Assembly: GCA_017527945.1 (NCBI GenBank)
Contig: JAFXPL010000170.1
Location: 1 to 55,453 of the forward strand
DNA: 55,453 nt
From: Bacteroidales bacterium
GTDB taxonomy: Bacteria > Bacteroidota > Bacteroidia > Bacteroidales > WCHB1-69
Reading direction: 5' to 3'
Below the pieces are notes generated by a model that was not told the DNA's origin, did not search any database, and worked only from the letters and a program-made list of their open reading frames with translations. How positions within the stretch are numbered: the stretch's first letter is position 1; the number at the start of each line of letters is the position of its first letter. Shown piece by piece: positions 7,823 to 20,600 of this stretch. Position numbers and translations under genes: made by a program.

Positions 7823-9883
7823 ATGAAAAAAATATACCTTACACTCGTCAGCATCGCCCTTTGCGGGCTCACTTTCGCGCAACCTGTCACCATGCAGGAG
7901 GCCGCCACCGCCGCGCAACGCTTCCTCGAAAGCCAAGGCAAGACGCTGGTGCGCTGCGCCAAGACCATCGGCGATGCCGGCAGCCCGTCGCTCTACATCT
8001 TCAACGCGGAGAACGGATTTGTGGTGATTGCGGGCGACAAGAGTGCCTATCCGGTACTCTCCTTCTCGGACCACCAAATCTACAGCGATGCCGACGTGGT
8101 GCCGCCCTTCGAGATGTGGATCAACCACTATGCCAACCAGATCGACCAGATTCGGAAGCAGCATATCGTCCAGCCGCAGTTCGCCACCCAATGGGAGGCC
8201 ATCCTCTCGGGTGCGCCCGCCTTCCGCGCAGGCGACGAGGTGGAGCCGCTCCTGCTCTCCCAATGGGACCAGGGCGAATTCTACAACTACTATTGTCCGC
8301 GCGACCTTGCAGGCCCGAACGGGCGCGTGGTGACCGGCTGCGTGGCCACCGCCATGGCGCAGCTCCTCTACTACTTCCGCTTCCCCGAGACCGGCACCGG
8401 CAGCTACTCCTACACCGATGAGCACTACGGCGTGCAGTCGGCCGACTACGGCGCCACCACCTACAACTACAATGCCATGTGCGACGTACCCACGGCCATC
8501 AACCCGGAAATCTGCAAGCTCATCTACCATTGCGGCGTGGGCGTCGATATGCACTACGCCCCCGACGGCTCCGGCATGCAGAACCACAGCGCGGCACGGG
8601 TGCTCCGCACCTTCTTCAAGTACTCCCCCGAAACGGAATACCTCTACCGCGACTCCACCAACCTCGACTGGGACAGCGTGATTGTCAGCCACCTGAACCG
8701 CCGCATCCCGATGTACTACGCCGGCTGGAGCGTCCCCGACATCAACGGCCACGGCTTCATCTGCGACGGCTACAAGACAGTTGACAGCAACTATTTCTTC
8801 CACTTCAACTTCGGGTGGAGCGGCTACATGGACAACTACTTCTACACCAACTCCCTGTTTGTGGGCAGTTACAACTTTAACCTCGCGCAGGAGCTCATCG
8901 TCAACGCCTACCCCGACACCACGCAGTACGCCTACCCTGCCCCGCAGCCACTCACCGGCAGCCTGACGCTGACCGCTGCGGAAGGCACCTTCACCGACGG
9001 CAGCCCTTCCGCCGCCCCCTACCCCGCCAACATGGACTTCACCTGGAACATACAGCCTGACGTGAGCCACCTGACCGGCATCAAGCTGAAGATAGACTAC
9101 CAAATCGCGCAAGGCGACACCCTGACCCTGTTCAGCAATTCCGCCAACTTCACTCCCATAACACTGACCAACGACACCGGGACCTACAACTTGGAACAGA
9201 GCGTCACGGAACTGCAGGTGCGTTTCACCTCCAACGGAGACACGCTGGCAGGCACCGGCTTCCGGGCACACTACAGCACCACGCAGGAGGTGTTCTGCAG
9301 CGGCACGAAAATGCACACGAGCATCACCGGCACCATCACCGACGGCAGCGGCGACGAAACGTACAACAACCTCAGCAACTGCCGATTCCGCATACTTCTG
9401 AACGGTGTCAACGCCGTGCACTTCCACATCAACAGCCTGGACTTGGAAGAGGGGCGGGACTACCTGCACTTCTACAACAACATCGTCAGCGAGTCGAACT
9501 ACATGTTCTCCCTGACCGGCCACATCACCGACTCGTCGTTTGTGACGGATACCCGTCGCCTGATGCTGATTCTGGAAACGGACGAAAGCGGTACGGACGC
9601 GGGCTTCAGCATCGACTATGCGGGCGGGCACGTCGGTATCGACGGCCATGAGGACGGCACGACAACGATGTGGCCGAACCCGGCCGGCGACCGCGTCACC
9701 CTCGCCCGCCCCGACCCCATCCGGCAAGTCACGATACGCAATGCGGAAGGAAGGACGGTACTCTCCGAAGCGCCTGCCGCCGAGACCTGCACCCTCGGCC
9801 TCTCCACCCTTTCGCCGGGGCTCTACCTCGTGACCGTGCGCACCGACGGCGATGTCAGCACCCTCAAACTCGTCAAACGTTAG
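7823..9883 (+). CDS. Secreted C10-family cysteine protease (streptopain-like) with T9SS sorting domain
   Basis: The start at 7823 gives a clean signal peptide (MKKIYLTLVSIALCGLTFAQ) and follows a promoter. An inhibitory Spi-like prodomain (about 20-140, ending near APAFRAGDEV) precedes the catalytic domain. Nucleophile Cys173 lies in GCVATAMAQ and catalytic His310 in GHGFICDGY, with the FHFNFGWSG signature after it. This is the streptopain / interpain / periodontain family. Then come beta-sandwich regions (about 375-600) and a T9SS type A tail (WPNPAGDRVTL...LSPGLYLVTV...LKLVKR). It probably degrades host or dietary protein at the cell surface and matures by autocleavage. Both catalytic residues are intact. 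Confidence 0.93.
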   Translation: MKKIYLTLVSIALCGLTFAQPVTMQEAATAAQRFLESQGKTLVRCAKTIGDAGSPSLYIFNAENGFVVIAGDKSAYPVLSFSDHQIYSDADVVPPFEMWINHYANQIDQIRKQHIVQPQFATQWEAILSGAPAFRAGDEVEPLLLSQWDQGEFYNYYCPRDLAGPNGRVVTGCVATAMAQLLYYFRFPETGTGSYSYTDEHYGVQSADYGATTYNYNAMCDVPTAINPEICKLIYHCGVGVDMHYAPDGSGMQNHSAARVLRTFFKYSPETEYLYRDSTNLDWDSVIVSHLNRRIPMYYAGWSVPDINGHGFICDGYKTVDSNYFFHFNFGWSGYMDNYFYTNSLFVGSYNFNLAQELIVNAYPDTTQYAYPAPQPLTGSLTLTAAEGTFTDGSPSAAPYPANMDFTWNIQPDVSHLTGIKLKIDYQIAQGDTLTLFSNSANFTPITLTNDTGTYNLEQSVTELQVRFTSNGDTLAGTGFRAHYSTTQEVFCSGTKMHTSITGTITDGSGDETYNNLSNCRFRILLNGVNAVHFHINSLDLEEGRDYLHFYNNIVSESNYMFSLTGHITDSSFVTDTRRLMLILETDESGTDAGFSIDYAGGHVGIDGHEDGTTTMWPNPAGDRVTLARPDPIRQVTIRNAEGRTVLSEAPAAETCTLGLSTLSPGLYLVTVRTDGDVSTLKLVKR

Positions 9884-9941
9884 CGTTCCAGGGCCGCCAG
9901 CAGAGGAATCCCGAGGCCGCCGAACGCATTGCAATTTTGTA

Positions 9942-9949
9942 TATTTTTG
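9942..9949 (+). promoter_or_regulatory. -7 element for the DUF4159 gene
   Basis: TATTTTTG, 18 nt before the ATG at 9968, consistent with TAnnTTTG and a very short leader. Confidence 0.65.
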
Positions 9950-9967
9950 CGAAATTTTTCGAGACCC

Positions 9968-10615
9968 ATGACAAGAAAGATAATTTGGAGCTTGTGCTTG
10001 TGCCTGCTGTGCATGGCGGCGCAGGCGCAACAGATTGCCCTGCTGAAATATAACGGCGGCGGCGACTGGTACGCCAACCCGACCTCGCTGCCGAACCTCA
10101 TCAAGTTCTGCAACCAGCAGTTGGGCATGTCCTTAGATGCAAAACCGGCCACCGTGGAGGTCGGCAGCGCGGACCTCTTCCGCTACCCGTTCGTGCACAT
10201 GACCGGGCACGGCAACGTCGCCTTTTCCGATGCCGAAGCCGAGAACCTGCGCACCTACCTGATCGCCGGCGGCTTCCTGCACGCGGACGACAACTACGGC
10301 ATGTCGCCCTACATCCGGGCGCAGATGAAGAAGGTGTTCCCGGAGCTGGAACTCGTGGAGCTGCCCTACAACCACCCGATTTTCCACCAGAAGTACAACT
10401 TCCCGAACGGTTTGCCCAAGATCCACGAGCATGACAACAAGCCCCCGCAAGCCTTCGCCCTCTTCTGGGAAGGGCGCATGGTCTTCCTCTTCACCTACGA
10501 GTGCGACCTCGGCGACGGATGGGAGGACTTCATCGTGCACAAGGACTCCGAGGCCACCCGCACCAAAGCGCTGCAGATGGGTGCGAACATCATCCAGTAT
10601 GTGTTCTCGAATTAA
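9968..10615 (+). CDS. Secreted DUF4159-domain protein
   Basis: 215 residues from the start at 9968, which gives a signal peptide (MTRKIIWSLCLCLLCMAAQAQ); the longer frame from 9929 would span the promoter. The mature part matches DUF4159 (YNGGGDWYANPTSLPNL, FVHMTGHGNVAFSD, FLHADDNYGM, TYECDLGDGWED). The family has a glutamine-amidotransferase-like/ThuA-like fold, and its biochemical role is not established. It is widespread in Bacteroidota and planctomycetes, often near MoxR/DUF58 genes, none of which are here. It stands alone between the C10 protease and an acyltransferase. Confidence 0.85.
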   Translation: MTRKIIWSLCLCLLCMAAQAQQIALLKYNGGGDWYANPTSLPNLIKFCNQQLGMSLDAKPATVEVGSADLFRYPFVHMTGHGNVAFSDAEAENLRTYLIAGGFLHADDNYGMSPYIRAQMKKVFPELELVELPYNHPIFHQKYNFPNGLPKIHEHDNKPPQAFALFWEGRMVFLFTYECDLGDGWEDFIVHKDSEATRTKALQMGANIIQYVFSN

Positions 10616-10637
10616 GACCGTTACGCAAACTCGTATT

Positions 10638-10657
10638 GCAGAATCGCGACATTCTGC
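10638..10657 (+). other. Perfect 7-bp hairpin upstream of the acyltransferase
   Basis: GCAGAAT (10638-10644) and ATTCTGC (10651-10657) with a 6-nt loop, between the DUF4159 stop and the acyltransferase start. No U-run follows, so it is not a clear terminator; it could be a leader structure. Confidence 0.4.
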
Positions 10658-10704
10658 AGCAGCCCATTTCTTACCAAAAGAAAGAATAACAGACGTAATA
10701 AGCA

Positions 10705-11802
10705 ATGGACAATATGGAACCCGATGATTTGCAATCGCGCACGGTGGACTGGCTGCGTTACCCGCTCATGCTGTTGATTTTGATGTGTCATTCCAACTCA
10801 CCATTGATTAACGAATTGCCTCAAACGGGAGTCTCTGCCTGCTGTTACTGCATCACTATAACCGTTGCAAGAGTTGCCGTACCCTTGTTTTTCATCTTTT
10901 CCGGCTATTATTTCTTCCGCAAGCCTGACACGTTCAACAGAACGGTCTATTCGTCGAAGATTCGCAAACGCGCCTTGACATTGTTGGTACCTTACCTGTT
11001 CTGGAACTATTTCGTATGGGGATTCCTGCTGTTGAGAGTCGTAGTGAAAGGTCACACCGAATGGCTTCCGAGCGACACTTTCACGTTGCCCGCAATCCTT
11101 GACGTAATCGTAGGGTGGGACGAAAGTTATGGCGGTATGCCCAAAGCTTTCCAACTATGGTTTGTGCGCGACCTGATGATTGTATGTCTGCTTTCCCCGC
11201 TGCTGTACCGTCTGCTGAAAGCCAAACGGCCTTATATCCTGCTACTGTTCACAGCCCTCTACCTCATACCGTGGCCAAACGGCTGGAACCTGTTTTTCTC
11301 GCGCCTTCCGTCCGCACTGCTTTTCTTCAGTATCGGGGCATATATGGGTATTCACAAGCAAAACATGGTGGAGATGTCGCGACGCGTACCTCTGTGGCTC
11401 TGCATCACAGTCTCCACGCTGTTGCTAGCCGCCACTACGTGGGAACACATGACATTCGGACGTTTTGTGAAATTGGCGGAAAATCTGTTCAGTATTGCCG
11501 CTGTGATTCCGACCATGCTGATAGCCTCAACATTGGTGGAACATTACAGTCTGAAACCCGTCAAATTTATCACCGACAGCAATTTTCTTCTCTTTGTGCT
11601 GCATCCGCTGATTATCCTCTACCTCGTCTCGGAACCGTTGTTGGGACAAGTCACCAATACACCGCTGCACTTCTGGGCTGTATACGCCGCTGAAATTGTT
11701 GTGCCCGCATTGGTCTGCGTCGTGCTGTACGCCATCCTGTCGCGCCTGCTTCCCCGCACCACATCGTTGCTAACGGGTGGCCGCAGAGGAAAACAGGGCT
11801 AA
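10705..11802 (+). CDS. Membrane acyltransferase (acyltransferase 3 family)
   Basis: A 365-residue integral membrane protein with about ten hydrophobic helices. The N-terminus RTVDWLRYPLMLLILMCHSN corresponds to the R..D..R...I..V...H signature of acyltransferase-3/OafA-WecH proteins (Arg, Asp, Arg, His). FFIFSGYYFFR is the usual second motif. Such enzymes O-acetylate or O-acylate surface polysaccharide, LPS or peptidoglycan. Codon use is visibly more AT-rich and less biased than in the neighbours (for example TTG, ATT and TCA codons in the first 100 residues), suggesting recent acquisition. No glycan cluster surrounds it, so the acceptor is unknown. Confidence 0.85.
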   Translation: MDNMEPDDLQSRTVDWLRYPLMLLILMCHSNSPLINELPQTGVSACCYCITITVARVAVPLFFIFSGYYFFRKPDTFNRTVYSSKIRKRALTLLVPYLFWNYFVWGFLLLRVVVKGHTEWLPSDTFTLPAILDVIVGWDESYGGMPKAFQLWFVRDLMIVCLLSPLLYRLLKAKRPYILLLFTALYLIPWPNGWNLFFSRLPSALLFFSIGAYMGIHKQNMVEMSRRVPLWLCITVSTLLLAATTWEHMTFGRFVKLAENLFSIAAVIPTMLIASTLVEHYSLKPVKFITDSNFLLFVLHPLIILYLVSEPLLGQVTNTPLHFWAVYAAEIVVPALVCVVLYAILSRLLPRTTSLLTGGRRGKQG

Positions 11803-11861
11803 GTTGATGCTTGAGCCCCGATTTGTCTCCTCTTGCCTACTAACCGTTACCCAAAAAATTG

Positions 11862-11869
11862 TATTTTTG
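11862..11869 (+). promoter_or_regulatory. -7 element for the endonuclease/phosphatase gene
   Basis: TATTTTTG, matching TAnnTTTG, 22 nt upstream of the ATG at 11892. Confidence 0.7.
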
Positions 11870-11891
11870 CCCGTTTTTTTGAATCCGAATT

Positions 11892-12725
11892 ATGAGAAGA
11901 ATTTTTTTCACCATGATGATGCTGTGGTTCTGTCTCGCCCCCGCCATCGCGCAGAAGGACACCATCACCGTCATCTCCTTCAACATCCGGTACAACAACC
12001 CCGGCGACGGCGACAACATCTGGGACAACCGCAAGGCCAGCTGCGTGAAGATGGCCCAAATGGAGAGACCCGATTTTCTCTGCGTGCAGGAGGCCTATTT
12101 CGTGCAGCTCGACTACCTGCACCGCAGCCTGTCTGGCTACGACTACATCGGCGTGGGCCGCGACGACGGCAAGCAGGGCGGCGAACACATGGCCATCCTC
12201 TACAACAAAGACCGCTACGAGGTCGTCGAGCACGGCGACTTCTGGCTGAGCGAGACACCGGACGTCTGCTCGCGCGGGTGGGACGCCGCCTGCCACCGCA
12301 TCGTGACCTGGGGATACTTCCGCGACAAGAAGACCGGCAAGCACGTCTATTGCTTCAACACCCACCTCGACCACGTGGGCGAGACGGCGCGCCGCGAATC
12401 CATAAAACTGATCACCCTGCGTCTCAAGACCCTCGTGAAGGACAAGAAGGCCCCCGTGTTCCTCACCGGCGACTTCAACTCCGACATCAACAGCGAAATC
12501 TTCAAGCCGCTGAAGAAAGTGATGAAGCAGGCCCGCAAGGACGCGCCCGTCACCGACAGCAAGGGCACCTTCAACGGCTGGGGCAACGCCCCGAACAATG
12601 TCGTCATCGACCACATCTTCTACAAGAACGCCACCCCCGTCCTGTTCCAGACCCTCAACTCCGACAAGTACGGCCGCTGGCTCATCTCCGACCACTACCC
12701 TGTAAAAGCACTTTTCGTGCAATAA
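11892..12725 (+). CDS. Secreted endonuclease/exonuclease/phosphatase-family hydrolase
   Basis: 277 residues with a signal peptide (MRRIFFTMMMLWFCLAPAIAQ). The DNase-I-like fold is shown by SFNIRYNN (Asn31), metal-binding Glu67 in CVQEAYF, NTHLDHVG, GDFNSD, VIDHIF and the C-terminal SDHYPV with the catalytic Asp-His. All catalytic motifs are present. Members of this secreted group act on phosphodiesters or phosphomonoesters (nucleic acid, sphingomyelin, inositol phosphates); the substrate here is undetermined. It has its own promoter and a simple monocistronic context. Confidence 0.9.
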   Translation: MRRIFFTMMMLWFCLAPAIAQKDTITVISFNIRYNNPGDGDNIWDNRKASCVKMAQMERPDFLCVQEAYFVQLDYLHRSLSGYDYIGVGRDDGKQGGEHMAILYNKDRYEVVEHGDFWLSETPDVCSRGWDAACHRIVTWGYFRDKKTGKHVYCFNTHLDHVGETARRESIKLITLRLKTLVKDKKAPVFLTGDFNSDINSEIFKPLKKVMKQARKDAPVTDSKGTFNGWGNAPNNVVIDHIFYKNATPVLFQTLNSDKYGRWLISDHYPVKALFVQ

Positions 12726-12806
12726 GAACTTAGACTTAGAACTTAAACTTAAACTTAGACTTAGAACTTAAACTTTGAACCTTGAACTTTGAACTTTAAA
12801 CTTTAG
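12726..12806. repeat. Tandem array (AACTTAGA / AACTTTGA units) in the fadD-like leader
   Basis: About ten imperfect 7- to 8-mers fill the gap between the nuclease/phosphatase stop and the acyl-CoA ligase start, ending 6 nt before the ATG. No Shine-Dalgarno sequence is seen. Confidence 0.85.
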
Positions 12807-12812
12807 TATAAC

Positions 12813-14573
<1,761 letters not shown>

Positions 14574-14628
14574 ACCTCCGAACAGCGAAGTCTGAGTTGC
14601 TCTTACAGCACCGAAAAAACTATCCTCC

Positions 14629-14658
14629 AGGACACGTTTTCAAGCGTGTCCTTTTTTT
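14629..14658. terminator. Terminator between the convergent acyl-CoA ligase and A2M genes
   Basis: AGGACACG (14629-14636) and CGTGTCCT (14644-14651) with an 8-nt loop and a T7 tract. The tract runs into the A2M stop codon. It serves the plus strand mainly. Confidence 0.85.
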
Positions 14659-17600
14659 ATTGCACCTTCACCCGCACACCGGCCGAGTGCGACTGGAACT
14701 CCGGCGCGTACATGCACTCGATGTGCGTGATGCCGTTGCTGAAGTCGCCCGACTGCGTGGCGAAGAGGGTGTATTCGAAGACATACTTGCCCTTCGGCAG
14801 CCAGTCGATGAAGAAGTGCGTGGCCGCGTCCTTCGTGGCCTCATAGTACCACAACCCATCCTGGTACTTGTACTGCGAGAAGACGTTGACCGGCTCGAAA
14901 GTGGCAGCCCGCATGTCCTTGAGGTGCACGAACTCCATGTCGCGGTCGGCGGTGATGACCACCCGCACGCGCACCTTGTCGCCCTTCTGCAACGGCTGCT
15001 CCGCCGTGATGGCCTTCAGCACCTCGCCATCGCCGCTGTTCTCCACCCTGTAGAGCTGCTTCTCGATGACCAAGTTCTTGTCGTCGCTGCGGGTAATCTT
15101 GTCGAGGTTCTCGAAATACTGCCAGTAAAGGCCGCCCCACGCAGGACCGTCGGTACCCTTCTCGATGCGCACATTGGCCTTGTCGGCGGTGATTTCCTCG
15201 CCCGTCCAGGCTTTCTTGAAGTAGCCGGTGCCCGCCTCCGTCTGCACGGTCTCGTCGGGCAGGCGCACGTTTCCGACCGTCACCGCCACGGTCTTGTCGT
15301 CCGCCACTAACGTCTTGTCTAACAGCAGCGCATAGACGGCCTCGGTGGTCGATTTGGTGGTGCCCCAGTGCTGGGTCTGCTTCTGCTTGAGAAGCCACAA
15401 CTGCATCTGCGCCAGCGACTCCGCGTCTTCGGGCGTGATCGTGTGGAACGCTTCAATCAGCATCGCCTGCCGCTCCACGGGCTGTTCGTACCAGAACCAG
15501 CCCTCGCCCTGCTTCTTCCAGAACATGCCCATCTCCTCGCTGTGCTGGGCCATGTCCTTGAGGTGGGCCACAATCTGTTTCGCCACCTTCTGGTCGCCGT
15601 TGCGCCAGGCAGTGAGCGCAATCATCGCCTGCGTGTAAAAAGATTTTGATTTCCAGTCGTTTAACAGCACTTTATAGCAAGTGTCGTAGGCGGCTTTATG
15701 CTGGGCGGAAACGTTGTCTTTGTAGAAGCTGCGGGCATAGAGGTAGTGCGTCTCGTCGATATAGTCGTAGTGGTACTTCTTGCGGTCGAGGTAGCGCTTG
15801 TACATCTGTTCATCCATGTAGGAGACGGCGTTGCGGAGCGTGCTGTTGGCCACGTCGGTACTGACACCGAGGGCTTTGAGGTGGCCGAAGCCCGCCACGA
15901 TGTGCCGCGTGATGAAGTCGCTACTCTTGCCGCCGGAGAACCAGGGCCAGCCACCGTCGCCATTCTGCCCCTTCTGCAGTCTCCTGAGCGTGGCAGCCTC
16001 CTCCTTGGCCATCCGCCGGAAGTCGAACATCGCGGCCAGAGCCTGCTTGTTGGCCCCCTCGCGCTGCGCGTCGAGCACCCACGGGGTCTCCTCCAGCACC
16101 ACCTGCTTCAACTCCTGGTTCTTCTCCAAGGCCGAGCAGAAAGCGTCGGGCGACTCCGTCTGCCAGCGGTTGAAAACCTCCTCGATGACGGGATTGGCCT
16201 TCAGGATGTGCGTGGCGAGGGCGTTGGCATAGTAGCGGCTGAACATCTGTTCATGGCAGTCGTGCGGATATTCCATCATGTAGGGCATCGCCTGGACGGC
16301 GTACCACACGGGGTTGGGGGTGCATTCCACAGTCAACCGGTAATTTTTCATCGTAGGGACGCGATTCATCGCGTCCGCATCGCAATTCATCGCGTCCGTA
16401 CAATCCTGCATTTTTTTGAATACGACTGTTTTTGAGCCTTTGCCCGAAATGTAGAACGGCATCGTCTCGGTTACCATCATGCGGTTGGTGAGCACGGGCA
16501 GGGTCTTCTCCTCGCCGTCGCCGGCCACCTCTTGCGGGTCGGTGTTGTGGGCAACGATGCGGTAGGTGACGGCGGGCACATCAGCAGGCACGACGATGCG
16601 GAAACGGACCTCAAGGGATGCGTTGGCGGGGATGTCGTATTGTTGAGAACCGGCGGGGACGCGATTCATCGCGTCCGCAGAATCGAAAATCATGGCCACC
16701 GGTTGGTTGTTCGCCGCGTTGAACATCTGCAGCGTCACATACCCGCAAATGTGCCGATTGGTGGTGTTCACCACCTTGGCGGAGAAATCCATGGTGTCGC
16801 CCTCGCGCAGGAAGCGCGGCGCGTTCGGCACGACCATCACGTCCTTGGCCGTCTGCACGAACTTCTCGAAACGGCCGGTCATCAAGGCTGGGTTGTGGGC
16901 CACACCCTGCATCTTCCATTTGGTGAGGGCATCGGGCATGGTGAAGCTGATGAAGACGGTGCCGTCGGGATCGGTGCGCAACTGCGGATAAAAGAAGGCG
17001 GTTTCGTTGAAGTTGGTGCGGAGCTGCGGCTCAGAAGGAGCGCTTCCCGGTTCTGCAGCCTCCTTTTGCGAAGCAACCCGCATCATTGACGCATTCGTAA
17101 ACGCCAATGGCGGTTCCTCATACATAACCTCATCTTCCATAAACTCCATGTCCGTATTGACCGAAATATTATCCTCCACGACATTGAGGACAACTTCCCC
17201 CTTTGCCATATATCGCCCCATACGCAGCCCTCCACAATAGAAACTCTTCAAAACCAAGGGTTGTGAGGAAAACGCCGGGGAATGGAATCCGAACGTGTTG
17301 AAATGATCTTTCTTCCAGAGAGAGGACCCCGTGTCGAGACTGCGGCCGAAACGGAGCGTGAGGAAACGGTACTGGTAATCGTATTGCAACTGCATGAAGT
17401 TCTGTCCGCCCAACACATCCAACGAATAGTCGTACATCGAGCAGAGCAGCTCGGCAGACACCGGCCTGCCCTCCTTGTCGGTCAGGCGCACCTGCAGCTC
17501 CTCCTGGCTTCCGGGCAGGGTTTTGTCACGGAAACGCAGAAACTCGAACCGGATGTCCCGCGAACGGTTGACAATCCGCACGTCTGGCGAAATCTCGTAG

Positions 17601-20600
17601 GTGTTGCCGTCAGCCTGCATGAACAGATGCACGTGCAACGTTCCCTGGTCGGAGAGCTGGGTCGGCCATTCAATGGTGATCATGTTCTGTTTCAGATGGT
17701 ACCATTGCGTATGCACCACCGAGTCGTTGTGCGCGATTTCACAAAGCACCCGCGCGTCCTTTAGGACGGTGCCGACGGAGAACCGCAGCGTGTCGCCCGC
17801 CTCCACCGAATAGCCGCCGTTCTTCTGCGAGAAATGACGGTTGAAATCATGCCACAGGGCTTTGTAGCCTGTGCATTTCCTGCTTTGGGCACGATACAGA
17901 TGCACGGTTTTCGCCACCTCCACGTCATCCCCGTCCGGGTCTTTCACCGTGAACACAATCTTGTAGTAACCGTCCTGAAAATCATCGATGGGCGGAATCT
18001 CAAAGAAGTTCTCCGTCTCCTTGGAGACAGACAGCAGTCCGCTTCCCAAGTGGACAGACTCCCAATGTTCCATGTCATCCTCTTGCCGGAAGGCAAGGTT
18101 CGGGAAAGTTTCCTGTAACTTGGGCAGCGGCACCAGCGTGGCGTCGGCGGATTGAACCGGAGAATAGAAGCGGTCGGGGGTCTTCAAGCGGTAGATGTCG
18201 TACCAGACCTCCCCGTCCTGCGGCACGTCGGCAATATTGGTCAGGGAGAGCGGATAACGGATGCTGTCACGGTCGATTTCCACCTCTTCGGGCAGGGAGA
18301 CCGACAGCAGCAGGCTGCGGCGACTCACCTGCACTTGGGAAATCCCGGTGTGCGTCTCCCCGTTGACATCCGTCACGACTGCCTCTACATTATAAATGTA
18401 CAATGGGACATACCGCCTGAGCGCGAGGTCCTCCTCGGTGGGGAACGCGATGGTGAACGAGCCGTCCGCACCGGTTTCGGCGACACCGCTGAGGATGGTG
18501 CGCGGGTCATCAGACGGCCAGCGACCTAAGCGCCACCACGGGAACTCCGTCCTGCGGGTTACCACATACTTGACGGTCGCGCCACCGACAGGATAGCCGG
18601 ACAACGCCTCCGCCTTGCCCATCACCGTGACCGTCTGCCCCACCTTGACCGCATCCGTGGGCGCGTCCAGCGTCACCTCAAAGGTCGGGCGTTTGTACTC
18701 CTCCACGGAAAAGCGTTCGTTTCCGACATACTCATTGCCGTTGATTTTCACAATGATGCTGAACTGACCCGTCAGCCCGTCGGTCGGCAGGTCGAAAGTC
18801 CCGGATACTGATCCGAAATCATTGGTCGTCAACACTTTTGAATCAATTTCTTGAGAATTCGCGTCCTGAAGACAGATTGTCACCTCCTGGTTTGGCAATA
18901 TCCGGATATGTTTAGTCTCTTCTTTTTCTATAACGGTTTCGCTTACAATCCCTTTGAAATAGATGGTCTGGCCAGGCCGGTACAATTTGCGATCCAAGAA
19001 GAGATCGCACTTATGGTTAGTCGATTGGCCGGGAGTATAGGACCACCAGTAGTTGCTACCCATCAAATGCAACACCTGCTTGTTCCATTCCACCGCCACG
19101 TCCGAATGTTCGTTGCGGCCGTTGGGCAAACTTATCGCGGCCATTCCGTTCCGGCCGGTTTTCACCGTGCGCTTGGCGGATTTCCCTGTCGTCAGGGTGA
19201 TGGCGGCGTTCTCCAACGGCTCGCCGGTCTGCCGGTTCAACACCCAATACTCCGCCCGTTGGTTCAGCTCCCGGACGACGACATGGATGTCGGAAACCTG
19301 CACATAGTACATCTGGGCGCACTCCTTGTGGCTTTTCGGGAATGGCTGCGACGAAATTAACAGCAAATATCCGCCAGGCTTCTGACGAGGCATGACATAA
19401 TGGCCATTATGTTTCCGATGGTCGTTGAATTCAGGAAGTTCCACGGTTCCCTCGAAGGCGGGCTTCATCGACATGATGTTGTCATATTGCTTGGCAATCC
19501 CGTCGTGTTCCACCTGCTTATAGGTGGCATGCGAAACAGGGACGAGACGGAGGTAGGCCTTGGCAACGTCCTTGTATTCAATATCCACTAACAGGGGCGT
19601 TGAGGGGACAAAAGCCGTGCGGTAGGGATCAATCCCCAAAACCGGATGCTGAATCTGCCTCAGCAATTCCCGGACCTCATTCAAGTACTCGGGCGCCTTT
19701 TCCTTCGGAGACTCTTTTTGGATGGAAGTTTCCAAGAAAGAGGCGGCGGTGACGAGATCGTTGAGGTATTCGGGATGCAGTTCGGGGTCGTATTCGCCGC
19801 TCCGTTCCGCATACAGCGTGCCCAACTTGTAGGCCATGTAGCGATATGCCGGTTTGTCGCGGAAAGCCTCGCTGCACCGAGTCAGTTGCTCGATGTACCA
19901 GGTCAGGGAGTTGTCGGGAGCGAGTCCGCGAAGGCGCATGAAGTCGAAACGTTCCAGCAAGTAACTGACCCTCAGCGTCTCGTGTTGGCGGTCGGCATGG
20001 AATTTCTCAAGCGACTGATACACCACGAGCGTACGGGTGATGTCATCGTCGGGGGCCGCCGGTTGAAGGGGAACGGTCAGAAATGCATCTGGAGTCCAAA
20101 GGGCTGGATTGGTCCGCAGCCCGGGGGCGGGATTCTCGTCGCCCTCTATGCACGAGCGCAGGAAAGAGAGGCAGCGTTGCGCGAGGATGTCGTACAGCGT
20201 GTGTTCGGCAGTAGGGTCGGACGACTTGTTGAGGATGGCCTTGTACGACTCGGCGGAGAGTTGCTGCGAAACCGTGGCATGCGTTATCGACGCCAGGTAC
20301 TCCTCCCGAGCGCGTCGCACAAACGTCTTCGCGTCCCACTCCTTGAAGTCGGCGGGTGTTTCATCGGCGAGCCGGGTGCGGCTGTCGATGTTCCAACGGT
20401 TGTTGTTGTAGTATTCCGACAGGAACTGTCCCAAGCAGCTGTGCCAGATGGCATTGGCCGCAGGGTCTTTCGCCGTGGCGGCGAGCTGCTCGTTGAGGAT
20501 GCGGCAGGCGGAGTCCGCGCCGTCGTCGTATTTCTCGCAGAGCTGTTGGATTTCCTGCCATTTCTTGGCGATTTCGGTCGGGCTCTGCGTCTGCCCGGCG

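Noticed and set aside
890..8000. tRNA or rRNA genes in the intergenic stretches
   Set aside because: No cloverleaf with TTCRA loop and CCA-end logic, and no rRNA signature, was recognised anywhere in the window.
7778..10030. Long minus-strand frame opposite the C10 protease gene
   Set aside because: Low-complexity composition with no domain, antisense to a well-supported gene; a shadow of high-GC codons.
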